Shown here: positions 62,578-64,000 of the stretch, one piece after another | Numbering within the stretch: the stretch's first letter is position 1 | Layout of the letters: every line of letters begins with the position of its first letter | NCBI GenBank assembly: GCA_942490985.1 | Contig: CALNYW010000007.1 | Location: 186,001-250,000, forward strand | Reading direction: 5' to 3' | Source of the DNA: Thiosocius sp942490985 | Lineage (GTDB): Bacteria > Pseudomonadota > Gammaproteobacteria > Chromatiales > Chromatiaceae | Length of the DNA: 64,000 nt | The notes under the pieces: generated by a model | Database searches by the model: none | Told to the model about the DNA's origin: nothing | Seen by the model: only the letters and a program-made list of their open reading frames with translations | Position numbers and translations under genes: made by a program

Positions 62578-63355
62578 TTTGCACGTCCTCCGCCTCTGGC
62601 GAATGCGCGACGTCGGTCTCCCAGACTCTCGCTGCACGGTGTTGGTGTCGCGGCATGGGTTGCAACCCGGCGCGGACCGGAGGTGGCGGCTGGGGAGTGC
62701 GTTCCATGAACGGTGGTCGATGCGGGTTATGGCAATGGGTACAGTTGTAGCGTTCGGCTTCGCCCTGCCAGTTGTAGACCCGCTTGCCATGGGCGCCAAA
62801 ATACCAGTCCCTGCCGCGGCTCGAATGGCATTGGCTGCATACCCGCCAGGACTCGTCGATATCGACCTGCTCACCGCGCACGGTGTGTAGGGCGTCCGAG
62901 TTCTCGGGATCGTGACAGTCAACGCACCACAGCTGTCCGCGGCCGTGCTCCAAGCCTACCTCGTGCACGGGCGCGAGTTGCCGCGGTTGCGTATTCGACT
63001 CGCGATACTGGTGGCACTGCGAACAGGGGTAGAAATCGAGATCATGCTTGCGCGGCGGTACCTTGGGCGGGGGACGTCCAGGATAGCCATCGAAACCAAG
63101 CTTTGGCGGCTCGCCGATCCCGGGCACGATACTCTTCGGCGCCGGTGAGGGAGACAATTGTTTGCCCTCGTCTGTCGACAGCCAGAAGGCCTTTGGCCCA
63201 GCCACCGCCATTCCAGGTGCGATGACCAGGATCAGCATCGCTATCAGGCAACCTTTGGGTAACCACCGCCAAAGCCGAGCGTAACGATGATCGAGGGTCG
63301 CAGCAGGCACCGCCAGATGACCGACGGCGGCATCATGCAGTCCGAGCCCCGTCAT
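62570..63355 (-). CDS. Tetraheme c-type cytochrome
   Basis: 261 residues. The N-terminal signal or anchor is LIAMLILVIAPGMAVAG. Four CxxCH haem-binding motifs follow: CSQCH, CVDCH, CSQCH and CTHCH, with additional histidines as possible sixth ligands. The C-terminal tail is Pro/Gln-rich (RTPQPPPPVRAG). It is periplasmic and comparable in role to NrfB or DsrJ as the electron donor or acceptor of the module. The ATG overlaps the stop of the upstream cytochrome c gene (ATGA), and its end overlaps the Fe-S gene, so all are translationally coupled. The terminal substrate enzyme is not encoded in the window. Confidence 0.9.
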   Translation of the reverse strand: MTGLGLHDAAVGHLAVPAATLDHRYARLWRWLPKGCLIAMLILVIAPGMAVAGPKAFWLSTDEGKQLSPSPAPKSIVPGIGEPPKLGFDGYPGRPPPKVPPRKHDLDFYPCSQCHQYRESNTQPRQLAPVHEVGLEHGRGQLWCVDCHDPENSDALHTVRGEQVDIDESWRVCSQCHSSRGRDWYFGAHGKRVYNWQGEAERYNCTHCHNPHRPPFMERTPQPPPPVRAGLQPMPRHQHRAARVWETDVAHSPEAEDVQND

Positions 63356-63708
63356 TTCAGTGTCGCGTAGTAGGCGGCCAGGTTCGCGACATCCGCGTCT
63401 GACAGACCCTTGGAGATCGGTCCCATCAGCGGATCGACGCGTGCGTCGGCCCTGTAGTCATTCATCGCCTTGACGAAGTACGCGGGGATCTGGCCGGCGA
63501 GTTTTGGGTACGACGCCTGGCCCGGCGGCATTGCCATGCCCTGACCTGTCGGCCCGTGGCAGCCGAGGCACAGGACGGCCTTCGCCTTTCCGAGCTCGGC
63601 GTCACCCGCGACCGCATCCGCAGCCGAGGTGGTTTCAGGGACGGTCAGACCGGCAGACAATGAGGCCGCGATCGTGACGATCGTTAGACAGCTGAACTTC
63701 AACACCAT
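63352..63708 (-). CDS. Class I monohaem cytochrome c
   Basis: 118 residues. A signal peptide (FSCLTIVTIAASLSAGLTVPE) precedes a small c-type domain with the haem motif CLGCHG, then QGMAMPPGQASYPKLAGQIP and a distal Met (PLMGPISKGLSDADVANLAAY). This resembles the cytochrome c4/c553 group, soluble periplasmic carriers. ATG 63708 with GGAGC upstream is chosen; the open frame extends 86 codons further but without signal-like sequence. It is the first gene of the coupled cytochrome/Fe-S/NrfD operon. No promoter could be assigned in the 290 bp to the window edge. Confidence 0.92.
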   Translation of the reverse strand: MVLKFSCLTIVTIAASLSAGLTVPETTSAADAVAGDAELGKAKAVLCLGCHGPTGQGMAMPPGQASYPKLAGQIPAYFVKAMNDYRADARVDPLMGPISKGLSDADVANLAAYYATLK

Positions 63709-64000
63709 CGATTCTTGCTCCGACACAGGTCCGCCGAACGAAGGGACCCAATAGCGTTCGACCTCGACCGGACTGACTTCTGCGCTGGGTAGTGACGATC
63801 GGGTAATCCGCCGCGGCCGGCTTCGGCCCGGACGACCGCTCCCTGTCCTCGTCTCGCCAACATGATGCTCGACGCAGAAGCGTCGCGATGTTTCGACGGT
63901 TTCCCTCGCAACCCGGGAAACCGCTTCACTGTCTACGATAGACAGACCACCCCGGGTGTAAAGCACATCCCGGCCAACCCTTGACTTGGCGCAAGTTTAC

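Overview
The window looks like chromosome of a high-GC gammaproteobacterium. The minus-strand order thrS-infC-rpmI-rplT-pheS-pheT-ihfA-merR-tRNA-Pro at the left end is the one known from Pseudomonas and relatives. A SoxW-like thioredoxin, a NrfC/NrfD-type redox module with c-type cytochromes, a BLUF photoreceptor and a PEP-CTERM protein point to an environmental, possibly sulfur-metabolising lineage (inference).

Region by region: 0.4-8.2 kb is the translation cluster, with tRNA-Pro(GGG) and its terminator. 8.4-12.9 kb holds a membrane sensor diguanylate cyclase, bioA and two uncharacterised small proteins. 12.9-44.0 kb, almost half the window, is a two-partner (type Vb) secretion locus on the minus strand: a TpsB outer-membrane transporter, an intact 4,888-residue TpsA exoprotein, a small Skp/OmpH-like envelope protein directly upstream, and a second, colinear TpsA paralogue of about 13.5 kb whose frame is broken. 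44.0-45.6 kb is mostly non-coding, with a lone terminator, a repetitive hairpin and a frameshifted csrA-like remnant. 45.6-49.9 kb is core again: tRNA-Val, uvrB, an aspartate aminotransferase, a FimT/GspH pseudopilin and tRNA-Asn. 50.4-58.4 kb is accessory: a frameshifted PEP-CTERM gene, an IS256 element, a nuclease, an IS1182 element with an IS3 element nested inside it, a frameshifted SoxW-like thioredoxin, and the N-terminal stub of a polyol ABC transporter binding protein. 58.5-63.7 kb holds a stand-alone BLUF protein, a LapG/BTLCP-type cysteine peptidase, and a translationally coupled electron-transfer operon (cytochrome c, tetraheme cytochrome, Fe-S subunit, NrfD membrane subunit) in which nrfD carries several frameshifts.

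How parts work together: the Skp-like protein, TpsA1 and TpsB form one tight operon (33-bp gap, then a 4-bp end-to-ORF overlap) and probably act as chaperone, cargo and pore. The two TpsA proteins share their signal, TPS domain, body and C-terminal domain, so one TpsB probably served both. A diguanylate cyclase and a LapG-like protease lie in the same window, but no sequence evidence ties them to the adhesins.

Caution: single-base frameshifts occur in six loci (csrA-like, tpsA2 at two places, PEP-CTERM, soxW-like, nrfD). In tpsA2 and nrfD they are so dense that local sequence error is as likely as gene decay; the intact 14.7-kb tpsA1 frame argues against a uniformly high error rate.
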